Below are positions 8,182 through 16,841 of a stretch of DNA of 64,000 nt, in pieces. The notes under the pieces were generated by a model. That model made no database searches and had not been told where the DNA came from. It worked only from the letters and a program-made list of their open reading frames with translations. The stretch comes from Hymenobacter actinosclerus. GTDB taxonomy: Bacteria > Bacteroidota > Bacteroidia > Cytophagales > Hymenobacteraceae. Where the stretch lies: positions 503,419 to 567,418 of the forward strand of contig NZ_FOHS01000001.1 in NCBI RefSeq assembly GCF_900111515.1, given 5' to 3'. How positions within the stretch are numbered: position 1 is the first letter of the stretch; each line of letters starts with the position of its first letter. The position numbers and the translations under genes are program-made.

Positions 8182-8367
8182 TGGCGCAAGGTGAAATAGT
8201 GAGATGGTGAAATGGTGAGTTGATGTTTTGGGGGCCTATTGGCGCGGGTGGCGCTATCGGCATAAGTGGCGCAAATCAACCAACGGTGCCAACTGCGCAT
8301 TTTGCGCCGGTAGGGCCCCAGAACATCAACTCACCATTTCACCATCTCACTATTTCACCTTGCGCCA
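8182..8367. repeat. Long inverted repeat, 46-bp perfect arms
   Basis: Arms 8182-8227 and 8322-8367 are perfect reverse complements (core GGTGAAATAGTGAGATGG and its complement). With a few mismatches the pairing extends further on both sides. The 94-nt loop repeats GGCGC words. The right arm contains the last nine codons and the stop of the epimerase gene. The rest fills the gap 8065-8338, where I see no gene. Confidence 0.9.
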
Positions 8368-9352
8368 ATTCCTGGCAGCACCAGCGGATGGTTTCCGGCA
8401 AAGGTCGGAACTGGCGGCCCAATTCGCGGCATACTTTGTCGGCCTGGTACTCCAGGGGCCGGCGGCCAGCGCGGGCCGTGTCTTTGGTGATGAGCGGGCG
8501 GGCGCCGGTCAGCAGACTCCGAACGTGTTCGAGGCGCCAGATAGTTTCGGCGGCCCAGCCCGGCACGGCCACCGTGGGCGGGCGCTTGCCGAAGTTTTCG
8601 GCCATAAGGCCCAGCACCTCGGCCAGCGGCCAGCGCCCGGCATTGAGCACGTACCGCTCGCCGCTGTGGTCGGTGTCGAGGGTGAGCTGGGCCAGCATTT
8701 CGGCCACGTCGCGTACGTCTACCAGGTTGAGGCTGGAGGGCGTGTAGAAGCGGTGCTCGTTGTAGGCGTAGCGAAACAGGCGAGTGCTGCTGCGGTGCCA
8801 GTCGGCGGGGCCCAGCACCACCGAGGGATTTACCACCACCGCCCGCAGGCCCTCCGATACGCCGCGCCATACTTCCAGCTCGGCCAGGTATTTCGAGGTA
8901 GCGTAGGCATTGTGCTCGGCTCCTAGGTCCCATTGGCTCTGCTCGTCGATGCGCAGCACCTCGGTGCTGGGCAGCTCGCGCTGGGCCGCCGCCGCTCCAC
9001 CCCCGAGCGCCGCCACCGACGACACGTAGCCCAGCCGGATACCAGGCCGCTCCAGGCAGGCATCCACTATGTTGGCCGTGCCCTCCACGTTCACACGAAG
9101 CAGTTCCTCCTCATCCTGGGGCGCGTACGACACCAAGCCGGCGCAGTGAAACACGTGCGTTACGCCTTCCAGGGCCGTCCGCAGGCCCAGGCCGTCGCGC
9201 AAATCGCCCGGCACCCACTCCACGGTTTCGGCCCCGGCTACCACAGGAGCGGCCTCGCCCCGGTAGATTGCCCGCACCGGTAAGCCGCGCCGAACCAGCT
9301 CCGCCAGCAGAAAGCTGCCCACCAACCCCGTGCCGCCGGTTACTAGTATCAT
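8339..9352 (-). CDS. NAD-dependent epimerase/dehydratase (extended SDR)
   Basis: A 337-residue extended short-chain dehydrogenase. The N-terminal VTGGTGLVGSFLL loop binds the dinucleotide, VFHCAGLVSYAP and YVSSVAALGG follow, and the catalytic YATSK is near residue 148 (Tyr/Lys). The subfamily fits dihydroflavonol-reductase/3-beta-HSD-like or nucleotide-sugar epimerases, and the substrate cannot be read from sequence. It is the last gene downstream of wza-wzc-cpsB, so a role in polysaccharide precursor metabolism is plausible but unproven. Its final residues LAQGEIVRW are encoded by an inverted-repeat arm rather than by family-conserved sequence. Confidence 0.8.
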   Translation of the reverse strand: MILVTGGTGLVGSFLLAELVRRGLPVRAIYRGEAAPVVAGAETVEWVPGDLRDGLGLRTALEGVTHVFHCAGLVSYAPQDEEELLRVNVEGTANIVDACLERPGIRLGYVSSVAALGGGAAAAQRELPSTEVLRIDEQSQWDLGAEHNAYATSKYLAELEVWRGVSEGLRAVVVNPSVVLGPADWHRSSTRLFRYAYNEHRFYTPSSLNLVDVRDVAEMLAQLTLDTDHSGERYVLNAGRWPLAEVLGLMAENFGKRPPTVAVPGWAAETIWRLEHVRSLLTGARPLITKDTARAGRRPLEYQADKVCRELGRQFRPLPETIRWCCQELAQGEIVRW

Positions 9353-9354
9353 TT

Positions 9355-9473
9355 ATTCGTTTTTCGTGGTTTGTTTTTCGTTGTTCGGCAGTTAGTGTTT
9401 TTCGGTATTACAAAGGGCTTGCTCAATCGGAATACCCTCACGAAAAATGAAAAACAAACCACGAAAAACGAAT
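9355..9473. repeat. Inverted repeat, 25-bp perfect arms, between cpsB and epimerase
   Basis: Arms 9355-9379 (ATTCGTTTTTCGTGG...) and 9449-9473 are perfect complements. The right arm ends one base before the cpsB stop and the left arm begins two bases before the epimerase ATG, so the element fills the whole intergenic gap. The central part has further partial complementarity. Confidence 0.85.
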
Positions 9474-9474
9474 C

Positions 9475-10236
9475 TTACAGCGTATTATTGAGCAGTGGCA
9501 GGGCCAGGGCCTTGGCCAGGTAAGGGGAGAGCAGTGTTTTGGTGCGCAGCGTAGCAAGGTGCTTCACGTGGTGAGTATCGGAGCCCAGCAAATCCACGAG
9601 GCCACCGTCGATCAGCTTTTCGGCTACCCGTTTGGCCCCGGCCGAATAGTAGCCGCTCAGCGAGTTCAGGTTCACCTGCAGCATAACGCCCTGTTCGCGC
9701 AGCCGCTCCAACTCCTCAAAACGCCCGTAGAGGTAAGTGTAGCGCTCGGGATGCGCCAGCACCGGCTGGTAACCCGCCGCCTGCAGGTTGAAAATGCTTT
9801 CGTTCAGGTTGAAAGGCTCGTTGATGTACGACGTTTCGAACAGCACCAGCCGTCGCGCTCCGCCAAACGTGAGCAGCGGCTCCCGTTGCTCCAGCCGCCG
9901 CCCGAAACTCTCATCCAGGTAGTACTCGGCGGCGCAGTCCAGCTCCAGCCCGGTAATACCGGCCCTGGCTGCCGCCGTTTTCAGCGCCTCCAGCGCCCCC
10001 CGGATGCCCTCGGGCGTGTTACGGTAGAAGTCGCCCATGATGTGGGGCGTCATAATCAGCTTGCGGTAGCCAAACGCCTGCAACTGCCGTAGCAGATCCA
10101 GCGAGTGTTCCAGCGTTTCCGCGCCATCATCGAGGCCCGGTAGCACATGCGAGTGCATATCGACCTGCAGCGCAGCCAGCGACGCGGCCACGGCAGGCGC
10201 AGCCGACGGGCCAAACAGCTTGCTGAAAATCGACAT
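9475..10236 (-). CDS. CpsB/YwqE-type tyrosine-protein phosphatase (PHP fold)
   Basis: A 253-residue metal-dependent PHP-fold phosphatase that removes phosphate from the tyrosine tail of Wzc-type kinases. Metal-binding motifs are visible: DMHSHVLPGLDDGA at 26-39, MTPHIMGDFYRN, CAAEYYLDE, VLAHPERYTYL and LLGSDTHHVKHL. It lies immediately downstream of the Wzc-like kinase gene (14-bp gap), the classical arrangement in which it would recycle the kinase and control capsule or exopolysaccharide chain length. Start ATG at 10236 is unambiguous. Confidence 0.92.
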   Translation of the reverse strand: MSIFSKLFGPSAAPAVAASLAALQVDMHSHVLPGLDDGAETLEHSLDLLRQLQAFGYRKLIMTPHIMGDFYRNTPEGIRGALEALKTAAARAGITGLELDCAAEYYLDESFGRRLEQREPLLTFGGARRLVLFETSYINEPFNLNESIFNLQAAGYQPVLAHPERYTYLYGRFEELERLREQGVMLQVNLNSLSGYYSAGAKRVAEKLIDGGLVDLLGSDTHHVKHLATLRTKTLLSPYLAKALALPLLNNTL

Positions 10237-10249
10237 AGACTTAGCTGAA

Positions 10250-12700
10250 TCAGGATATGCGCTGCCGTAGCCGGCTCAACAAGCCATCCTTGGGCGTATT
10301 GTCCTCGTCGTAGTAGCCCTGCCCGTAGCTGTAACCGTAGCCATAACCGTAGCCGTAGCCGCCAGTGGTTTGGGCGTCGTTGAGAATAGTTGTCAGCTTC
10401 GTGAAGCCGTTGGTACGGATCAGCTTGTTGATGTTCTTGAGGAACGACTTTTTCGAGTAGTTGGCCCGCACGACGTAGATCGGGACATCGGCCTTACGCA
10501 TGATGAGGATGCCGTCGGTTACCAGTCCCACCGGTGGCGTATCAATAATGATGACGTCGTAATGCTGGTGCAGCTCGGCAATCAATGGGTCGAACATGTC
10601 ACTCAGGATCAGCTCCGAGGGGTTGGGCGGAGTGGGGCCGGCCGAGATGAAGTCGAGCGTCGGGATGCTGGTATGCTGCACGCATTCCTGCCAGGTGTGC
10701 TTCTCGATGAGAATTGTGCTGACGCCCTTGATGTTTTCGGCGTCGAAGGCCAGATTCACCTTGGGCTTGCGCATATCGAGGTCGAGAATTACCACCCGCT
10801 GGTCGGAAGCGGCGATAATACCGGCCAGATTCACCGTTACAAAGGTTTTGCCTTCACCGCTAATAGTCGAGGTAACGGAAATCAACCGTTTCCGCTTGGA
10901 GGACGCAACGAACTCCAGATTGGTGCGGATGGAACGGATGGCTTCCGACAACGCCGATTTGGGGTTGCGGTCTACGACCAGCTTCGAGACGGCCATCTTC
11001 TCTTTGTCGTAAGTCGGAATTACGCCCAGCACGGGGGCGTGAGTATTGCGCTCCAGTTCCCGGATGTTGGTGACGGTGTTGTGCAGCAGGTAGCGTACGG
11101 CAATAAGCCCGAGGCCCAGCACAATGCCGGCGGCCAGCCCAATGGCGTAGATAATAAACTTAACCGGCGAAATAGGTATGGCCGGTGAAGCAGGCGAGAG
11201 TATCTGGAAATCAGCAGTAGCGCCGGCCATCGAAATGCCAAACTCAATCCGCTTATCTAGCATCATTAAGTTATACTTCTCGAACAGTTCCAGCGGCCGT
11301 TGCAGGCGGGCCTGCTCGGTATACTTATCAGGCAGAACTCGCAGCTTGGCTTCCAGTTCGGCGCGCTTACCCAGCAGCTTCGCTTCCTGAGACTTAAGCA
11401 GCTGCTGATTTTTGCGCAGCAATTGGCGCACTATTTTCTTGAGGTCGGCAATGCTCTGCTCCTTGGTCTGCATGGCCAAGGTAGCCCCCGGCTGGTAAGA
11501 GAGCAGCGCCCGTTTCAGGTCGAGCTGCGCGTCGCTCAGCTCTGTAATGCGCTGCACGAGCTGGGCGTCTTTCACTTCGGCCAGGGCCGGGATGCTTTGC
11601 ATTACGTCGCCGTCGGCGCGGGTCGTGAGCTGCTCCCGGTCCAGCAACTGGCCTACGTCGTTCATCATTTCGCCTTGCTCCTGCAGCTTGGCGCGCTCCT
11701 CCTCCAACTCCTGCATCAGGCCGGTAATCTGACCTACCTCGCCCTTTACGTCGTAAGATCCGGTGCGCTTCACGAAAGCTTCCATCGCCTCTTCGGCCTG
11801 GCTAAGGCTCTGGTTGTTACTGCCCAGCTGCTCGTTGATGTAGCGAAGAGCACGGGCCGACTGCTCCCGCTTGCGGGCCAGCTTTTCCTCCAGATAGACT
11901 GCATCCACGGCATTTACAATGTCGCGGGCTTTGGCCGGATTGTGGTCGGTGAATGAAATGCTGATGGTGTTGGCATCTACATTCACAATATCGACCAGCA
12001 GGTTGCTGTTGAAGTAGTTGCTCAGCGCGCCGGGGCTGTTAACCATGAACGAGTACTGCCCCTCCGGAGCCGCTGCGCCGCTGTCAGCAGCTTTGCGAAT
12101 GGTCAGCCGAAAGCCGGCCACTGTGAAGGGCTGCCCGAACGTGTGTTGCTGCTCGGTTCCGCCTAACTCTTCGGGCAAAGTCAGCTCGAAGGTGGTGGGG
12201 GAGAGGAAGCGTAGCGCAATCTTCCGGTCGAAGGCCGCATCAGCCAGAGCTTCGTAGCTCACCTCAAAAGGCGAAGAACCATAGATTTCCGTTTCCAGCA
12301 CCGTGCCCTGCACGTAGTAATTTACATCGAGGGCCAGCGAGTCGTTGAGGCGGCTGTAAATGATATCGGACTTGATAAGCTCGATTTCACCCGACAGCTT
12401 GGTGAGGCTTTGCTTTTGCTCTACGGCGCCACCCAGGCTGCCCAGGCCCAGTACGCCGGCCTCGGTTTTTTCGTCAATCTTAAGCGTAGAGGTGGATTTG
12501 TACAGCGGCGGCGTGTAGCGCAGAAACAGCCAGGAGGCAGTCAGGCCGAGTACTACCAGCAATACCATCCAAGGCAGACTGCGCCGGGCCACGGTCAGCA
12601 GCGTCGTCAGGTCCAGTCCGCCGCCGTCGTCTTCCTCCTCGGGTTCTCCTCCGGCGTTGCGGATCAGTTCTTCCAGTTCCGCGTCTTCCTTAGCTGCCAT
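10250..12700 (-). CDS. Polysaccharide co-polymerase with tyrosine autokinase (Wzc-like)
   Basis: An 816-residue inner-membrane protein combining a Wzz chain-length domain and a BY-kinase. A first membrane segment (WMVLLVVLGLTASWLFL) follows an acidic cytoplasmic N-terminus. A long periplasmic coiled-coil region spans about 270-480, and a second membrane segment lies near 520-540. The kinase has Walker A SGEGKTFVTVNL near 613, Walker A' VVILDLDMRKPK near 637 and Walker B DVIIIDTPPVG near 715. The C-terminus carries the Tyr cluster GYGYGYGYGYSYGQGYY, the expected autophosphorylation site. It works with the Wza-like exporter upstream and the CpsB phosphatase downstream. Confidence 0.95.
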   Translation of the reverse strand: MAAKEDAELEELIRNAGGEPEEEDDGGGLDLTTLLTVARRSLPWMVLLVVLGLTASWLFLRYTPPLYKSTSTLKIDEKTEAGVLGLGSLGGAVEQKQSLTKLSGEIELIKSDIIYSRLNDSLALDVNYYVQGTVLETEIYGSSPFEVSYEALADAAFDRKIALRFLSPTTFELTLPEELGGTEQQHTFGQPFTVAGFRLTIRKAADSGAAAPEGQYSFMVNSPGALSNYFNSNLLVDIVNVDANTISISFTDHNPAKARDIVNAVDAVYLEEKLARKREQSARALRYINEQLGSNNQSLSQAEEAMEAFVKRTGSYDVKGEVGQITGLMQELEEERAKLQEQGEMMNDVGQLLDREQLTTRADGDVMQSIPALAEVKDAQLVQRITELSDAQLDLKRALLSYQPGATLAMQTKEQSIADLKKIVRQLLRKNQQLLKSQEAKLLGKRAELEAKLRVLPDKYTEQARLQRPLELFEKYNLMMLDKRIEFGISMAGATADFQILSPASPAIPISPVKFIIYAIGLAAGIVLGLGLIAVRYLLHNTVTNIRELERNTHAPVLGVIPTYDKEKMAVSKLVVDRNPKSALSEAIRSIRTNLEFVASSKRKRLISVTSTISGEGKTFVTVNLAGIIAASDQRVVILDLDMRKPKVNLAFDAENIKGVSTILIEKHTWQECVQHTSIPTLDFISAGPTPPNPSELILSDMFDPLIAELHQHYDVIIIDTPPVGLVTDGILIMRKADVPIYVVRANYSKKSFLKNINKLIRTNGFTKLTTILNDAQTTGGYGYGYGYGYSYGQGYYDEDNTPKDGLLSRLRQRIS

Positions 12701-12737
12701 TCACGTAGGTAATCAATGAGAAAGCCCTTTATTACTA

Positions 12738-13673
12738 TTACAGCTTCGAAATAAGATAGATCGTGCTTATAACGGATGCAATGCTAGCAATAAGACCAAA
12801 CAAGGGAGTTGCATCCTGCAGTCCTTCGTAGAATGGCCGTCGGATGGGCTCAACATATATAATATCGTTGGGTTCCACCTGCAGGTTTGCTCGCCGCATG
12901 CCGTCAATAGTAGTCAAATCTATTATCTGGACCTGCGGGTTTTTGAGACTACCGCGGATCAGGCGAATGTTATCAGCGCGGCCGGCGCGGCCAGTGGCGG
13001 TAGTGCCTACGAAAGCTCCATCGATGCCACCAGCGGTGGCCAGCACTTCCAGCAGGTTCATGTTATCGTTGTACATCTGGATAACCTGGCCCGAGCCGCC
13101 GGAAGTGGCTCCGAGCACGATGATGCGGTTGTTGGCTACCCGGGTTGTTACAAAAACGCCTTTGTAAAATTCGGTGTACTTTGTTTGTAGCAAACTGTCG
13201 GCCTGTAACAACGTCAGGCCAGTCAGGCGCTGATAGCCTACCATAGGCAGGCGCACGACACCATCGTGCTGCACCAGAAACTGGGTGCTATTCTGGTTTT
13301 GCTGCTGCTGCTGCTGTTGTCCCCCCTGGCGGCCCCCAACTCCTGACTGCGGCCGGCTGATGCCGGTACTTCCGATACCACCGGTTCCCATCATGTTACC
13401 GAACTGCAGTTCGCCGTTGGGGTCGAGAATTCGCTCCCCTTCGTTGGTATAAAGTCGAACTTCGAGGTAGTCGTTGGGTTGGATGATGTAGTTGCGCTCG
13501 GCCCGGTTTACTACGTCACGCAGTTTAGCCGTATCGAGGCGCCCGGCTCCGTCGGTGCGGAACAAAATATTTTGCTGATGCACACGGGCGGCGGAGCAGG
13601 AGCCCAGAAACAGGGCCGCCGGAGCGCACAGCAGCCACAGCAGCAGGAGGCGGTGAAGCGAGGATTTAGGCAT
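12738..13673 (-). CDS. Wza-like polysaccharide export lipoprotein
   Basis: A 311-residue outer-membrane lipoprotein: signal peptide with lipobox FLGSC (Cys26), a Poly_export domain starting YIIQPNDYLEVRLYTNEGE (about 69-87), SLBB-like segments, and a C-terminal hydrophobic stretch LFGLIASIASVISTIYLI that could span the outer membrane as in Wza. A Gly/Gln-rich insertion (GGRQGGQQQQQQQNQN, about 113-128) interrupts the export domain and is encoded partly by CAG repeats. It is first in the operon wza-wzc-cpsB-epimerase. The 254-bp gap before it (13674-13927) is shared with the divergent acyl-CoA dehydrogenase gene. Confidence 0.92.
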   Translation of the reverse strand: MPKSSLHRLLLLWLLCAPAALFLGSCSAARVHQQNILFRTDGAGRLDTAKLRDVVNRAERNYIIQPNDYLEVRLYTNEGERILDPNGELQFGNMMGTGGIGSTGISRPQSGVGGRQGGQQQQQQQNQNSTQFLVQHDGVVRLPMVGYQRLTGLTLLQADSLLQTKYTEFYKGVFVTTRVANNRIIVLGATSGGSGQVIQMYNDNMNLLEVLATAGGIDGAFVGTTATGRAGRADNIRLIRGSLKNPQVQIIDLTTIDGMRRANLQVEPNDIIYVEPIRRPFYEGLQDATPLFGLIASIASVISTIYLISKL

Positions 13674-13842
13674 GCAAACCGGCTCACACCGGATTCAGTA
13701 GGAAAAACGACAGGCAAATACCGCCCCTGAACAGGACAATATCTGCCTAAAAACCATCAAAGAAACCGAATAAACCGGGCCCATCAAAATCGGCAGGGCT
13801 TCCGGCCCGAATCCTGCACTGGCGGGAGCGGGCGTAAAATCG

Positions 13843-13850
13843 TACTTTTG
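13843..13850 (+). promoter_or_regulatory. TAnnTTTG promoter element of acyl-CoA dehydrogenase gene
   Basis: Exact match TACTTTTG, 78 bp before the chosen ATG at 13928 and 30 bp before an alternative ATG at 13880. Confidence 0.55.
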
Positions 13851-13927
13851 CAAACCCAAAGTTGGGTTTCACTGGTTGTATGCACTCCCACCCAACTTCT
13901 TTTACCCATCCCACCCACCCCTTACTT

Positions 13928-15067
13928 ATGGAACTGGTAGCTACCGAAAATCAAACCATGATTGCCCAGATGGTGCGCGACTTTGGCGCCCAGCACATCA
14001 AGCCCCGCATGATGGAGTGGGACGAGTCGCAGGAGTTCCCGAAGGAAGTATTCCATAAGCTGGGCGAGCTGGGCCTGATGGGGGTGCTAGTGCCCCAGGA
14101 GTACGGCGGGGCCGGTTTTGGTTACGTCGAGTACGTAACGGCCATTGCAGAGCTGTCGAAGATTGACGGTAGCATCGGCCTGAGCATGGCGGCGCACAAC
14201 TCGCTTTGCACCGGCCACATTCTGCAGCACGCCTCCGAGGAGCAGAAGCGCAAGTACCTGCCCAAGCTGGCCTCCGGCGAATGGATTGGCGCCTGGGGCC
14301 TGACCGAGCCCAACACGGGTTCCGACGCCGGCAACATGCGCACCGTGGCCGTCGAAGATGGCGACCACTACGTGCTCAACGGCGCCAAAAACTTTATTAC
14401 CCACGGCAAGTCCGGCAACGTAGCCGTAGTTATTGCCCGCACTGGCGAAGTGGGCGACTCGCGGGGCATGACGGCCTTTATCATTGAGCGCGGCACGCCC
14501 GGCTTTGCGGCCGGCCGCAAGGAAGACAAGCTCGGTATGCGGGCTTCGGAAACGACGGAGTTGATTTTCACCGACTGCCGGGTGCCCAAGGAAAACGTGA
14601 TTGGCAAAATCGGCGACGGCTTCGTGCAGGCGCTCAAGGTACTCGACGGTGGCCGCATCAGCATTGCGGCGCTGAGCCTGGGCATTGCCCAGGGGGCTTA
14701 TGAGGCGGCGTTGCAGTACTCTAAGGAGCGCCACCAGTTCAACCAGCCCATCAGCAACTTCCAGGGTATCAGCTTCAAGCTGGCCGACATGGCGACGGAA
14801 ATTGAGGCGGCCTCGCTGCTGACCTACCGCGCCGCCGACATGAAGGACCGGGGCCTGAACGTGAACCTGGAGTCGGCCATGGCCAAATTGTATGCCTCCG
14901 AGGTAAGCGTGCGCGTCGCTAACGAGGGAGTGCAGATTTTCGGGGGCTACGGCTACACCAAGGATTACCCGGCCGAGAAATACTACCGCGACGCCAAGCT
15001 TTGCACCATCGGCGAAGGCACTTCCGAGATTCAGAAGCTCGTTATTGCCCGCGCCATCCTCAAGTAA
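13928..15067 (+). CDS. Acyl-CoA dehydrogenase
   Basis: A 379-residue flavoenzyme that introduces the alpha-beta double bond in acyl-CoA (fatty-acid or branched-chain oxidation). Typical motifs are [39 protein letters not shown], the [22 protein letters not shown] helix and the C-terminal [21 protein letters not shown] with IGEGTSEIQ. The Glu in IGEGTSEIQ, near residue 363, fits the catalytic base of short-chain/butyryl-CoA type enzymes. The ATG at 13928 ([11 protein letters not shown]) matches the family. The upstream in-frame ATG at 13880 would add a Pro/His-rich leader and is less likely. No electron-transfer flavoprotein gene is adjacent. Confidence 0.92.
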   Translation: MELVATENQTMIAQMVRDFGAQHIKPRMMEWDESQEFPKEVFHKLGELGLMGVLVPQEYGGAGFGYVEYVTAIAELSKIDGSIGLSMAAHNSLCTGHILQHASEEQKRKYLPKLASGEWIGAWGLTEPNTGSDAGNMRTVAVEDGDHYVLNGAKNFITHGKSGNVAVVIARTGEVGDSRGMTAFIIERGTPGFAAGRKEDKLGMRASETTELIFTDCRVPKENVIGKIGDGFVQALKVLDGGRISIAALSLGIAQGAYEAALQYSKERHQFNQPISNFQGISFKLADMATEIEAASLLTYRAADMKDRGLNVNLESAMAKLYASEVSVRVANEGVQIFGGYGYTKDYPAEKYYRDAKLCTIGEGTSEIQKLVIARAILK

Positions 15068-15068
15068 A

Positions 15069-15190
15069 TCACAGATGGTGCAGATGAAAAAGGATAACAC
15101 AGATTCGTTCTGGTAGAGGATGAACGCGGAGGAAATAGATGCTTAGCGGAACGAATCTGTGTTATCCCTTTTATCTGTAACATCTGTGAT
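15069..15190. repeat. Imperfect inverted repeat (ATCACAGATG family)
   Basis: The arms start ATCACAGATG (15069) and end CATCTGTGAT (15190), and contain an 18-bp perfect core GGATAACACAGATTCGTT. It fills the space between the acyl-CoA dehydrogenase stop and the rpsU promoter. Confidence 0.7.
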
Positions 15191-15191
15191 G

Positions 15192-15199
15192 TATCTTTG
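15192..15199 (+). promoter_or_regulatory. TAnnTTTG promoter element of rpsU
   Basis: Exact match TATCTTTG, 39 bp upstream of the rpsU ATG and directly adjoining the right end of the preceding inverted repeat. Confidence 0.65.
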
Positions 15200-15237
15200 C
15201 GGCCCTTCATAGTTGATTTCTCAAGTTCACTGCTGAT

Positions 15238-15438
15238 ATGCTCATCGTCCAAATCAAAGAAAACGAGTCGGTTGACCGCGCCCTCAAGCGCTTCAAGAAG
15301 AAGTTCGAGCGCACCGGCGTTCTGAAGGAGCTGCGTCGTCGCACCTTCTTCCAAAAGCCTTCCATCACCAACCGCAAGCAGAAGCAGAAGGCTATCTACA
15401 AGCTTTCTACCTACGGCCCCGACGCGGACCCCAAGTAA
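15238..15438 (+). CDS. rpsU: 30S ribosomal protein S21
   Basis: A 66-residue basic protein of the small ribosomal subunit. The sequence [20 protein letters not shown], then [18 protein letters not shown] and the [17 protein letters not shown] tail, matches Bacteroidota S21. In this phylum S21 has been linked to sequestering the anti-Shine-Dalgarno of 16S rRNA, which fits the scarcity of SD sequences in this window. It has its own promoter and a strong terminator, and is followed by xerC and hpf as in many Bacteroidota. Confidence 0.95.
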   Translation: MLIVQIKENESVDRALKRFKKKFERTGVLKELRRRTFFQKPSITNRKQKQKAIYKLSTYGPDADPK

Positions 15439-15470
15439 GCATCCGCTAGCGGCTTAGCCGTAGTGTGGAT

Positions 15471-15527
15471 CGAGAAACCCGGCTGATTTGCTCATCTGAG
15501 CGAATCAGCCGGGTTTCTCGCGTTTTA
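15471..15527 (+). terminator. Terminator after rpsU
   Basis: A long stem (CGAGAAACCCGGCTGATT at 15471-15488 with its complement at 15503-15520, plus an inner GCTC/GAGC) is followed by CGTTTT. It begins 32 bp after the rpsU stop. Confidence 0.75.
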
Positions 15528-15595
15528 GCTGGCCGGTTTGTTTGCTGGGTTGAATTGCCTACATTGGCTATCCGCCCCTTGGTTGTTGCCTTTCT

Positions 15596-16483
15596 ATGGA
15601 GTTGTTTTTTGATTACCTGCGCTTCGAGAAGCGGTACAGCCCGCATACAGTGGTATCGTACCAGACGGACCTGCGGCAGTTCAGTGAATTCCTGAGGGCT
15701 ACCTACGAGCTCGACGATACCACCAAGGCCGACCACACGCTGATCCGCTCCTGGGTGGTGGCGCTGATGCAGCAGCAACTCGACCCACGCACTGTAAACC
15801 GCAAAATTGCCTGCCTGCGCTCCTACTACAGCTACCTGCTGCGTACCGGCGCGGTGGCCAAGAACCCGATGCTGCGCATCACCTCGCCCAAAACGGCCAA
15901 GAAGCTGCCCGACTTTGTCCCCGAGGAAAGCCTCAATGACCTGCTCAACTCGTTTGAATTCCCCGATACTTTTGCCGGGGCCCGCGACCAGCTGATTCTG
16001 GAACTGCTCTACGGCACCGGTATGCGCCTTTCGGAGCTGATGGGCATCCGGCCCGCCGACCTGAGCTTGCCCGGCGGCACGGTGCGCGTAACGGGCAAGG
16101 GCAACAAGCAGCGGCTGGTGCCCCTGAACCCCAGCCTGGTGCGGGTGCTGGAGCAGTATATGGCCCGGCAGCGGCACGAGTTCGGCAATAGCGGCAACAC
16201 CAGCGGGCCGCTTCTCGTTACAGACAAAGGCGAGCCGCTGTACGAAAAACTAGTTTACCGCACCGTGAAGCACTATCTGAGCCAGATAACCACGGCTTCG
16301 GGCCAGCAGCATCCGCACGTACTCCGCCACTCTTTCGCCACGCATCTGCTGGGCAAAGGAGCTGATTTGAACGCCATTAAAGAACTGCTCGGACATGCCA
16401 ACCTGGCTGCTACCCAAGTCTATACCCACCTGAGTATCGACCGGTTGAAGTCCGTTTTCGAGAAGGCCCACCCCAAGGCCTGA
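15596..16483 (+). CDS. xerC: Tyrosine recombinase XerC/XerD
   Basis: A 295-residue site-specific recombinase with the SAM-like N-terminal DNA-binding domain (FFDYLRFEKRYSPHTVVSY) and a catalytic domain. All catalytic residues are visible: Arg144 (LYGTGMRLSEL), Lys168 (TGKGNKQR), His241 and Arg244 (HVLRHSFATHLL), His267 (LLGHANLAATQ) and Tyr276 (VYTHLS). Its length and housekeeping neighbours (rpsU, hpf) point to chromosome-dimer resolution at dif rather than a mobile-element integrase. Whether it is the C or D paralogue cannot be settled from one sequence. Confidence 0.9.
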   Translation: MELFFDYLRFEKRYSPHTVVSYQTDLRQFSEFLRATYELDDTTKADHTLIRSWVVALMQQQLDPRTVNRKIACLRSYYSYLLRTGAVAKNPMLRITSPKTAKKLPDFVPEESLNDLLNSFEFPDTFAGARDQLILELLYGTGMRLSELMGIRPADLSLPGGTVRVTGKGNKQRLVPLNPSLVRVLEQYMARQRHEFGNSGNTSGPLLVTDKGEPLYEKLVYRTVKHYLSQITTASGQQHPHVLRHSFATHLLGKGADLNAIKELLGHANLAATQVYTHLSIDRLKSVFEKAHPKA

Positions 16484-16516
16484 TTGGTTTATTGTTTACC
16501 CTTAACCCCCTAGTCG

Positions 16517-16816
16517 ATGAAAGTACAGATTAACTCGGTGCATTTTGACGCCGGCCAGCCCCTGCTCGATTTCATTCAGCAACGCCTTAACAAGCTCGAA
16601 ACTTTCTTCGACCGCATAACCGAGGGTGAAGTCATTCTCAAACTGAACAACAAAGACGGTATTGCCAACAAGACCGTAGAAATCAAGCTGATGGTGCCCG
16701 GTAACACCCTGTTCTGCGAAGAAGACGCGCCTACTTTCGAAGCGGCTACCGATGCCTGCTATGAAGCCATGCGCCGCCAGTTGGTAAAGCATAAGGAGAA
16801 GCTGGTGAACTACTAG
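16517..16816 (+). CDS. hpf: Ribosome hibernation-promoting factor (HPF/YfiA)
   Basis: A 99-residue S30AE-family protein (MKVQINSVHFDAGQPLLDFI, ... FDRITEGEVILKL, ... CEEDAPTFEAATDACYEAMRRQLVKHKEK). The short form binds the 30S decoding region in stationary phase and stabilises inactive ribosomes. It starts 33 bp after the xerC stop and is probably co-transcribed with it. A strong terminator follows at 16884-16921. Confidence 0.93.
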   Translation: MKVQINSVHFDAGQPLLDFIQQRLNKLETFFDRITEGEVILKLNNKDGIANKTVEIKLMVPGNTLFCEEDAPTFEAATDACYEAMRRQLVKHKEKLVNY

Positions 16817-16841
16817 TTTTTGAGCTGCAAAACTCTGTAAT

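Noticed and set aside
15596..16483. Integrase of a mobile element
   Set aside because: Size, motifs and conserved rpsU/hpf neighbours fit chromosomal XerC/D; no attachment sites or cargo genes are seen.
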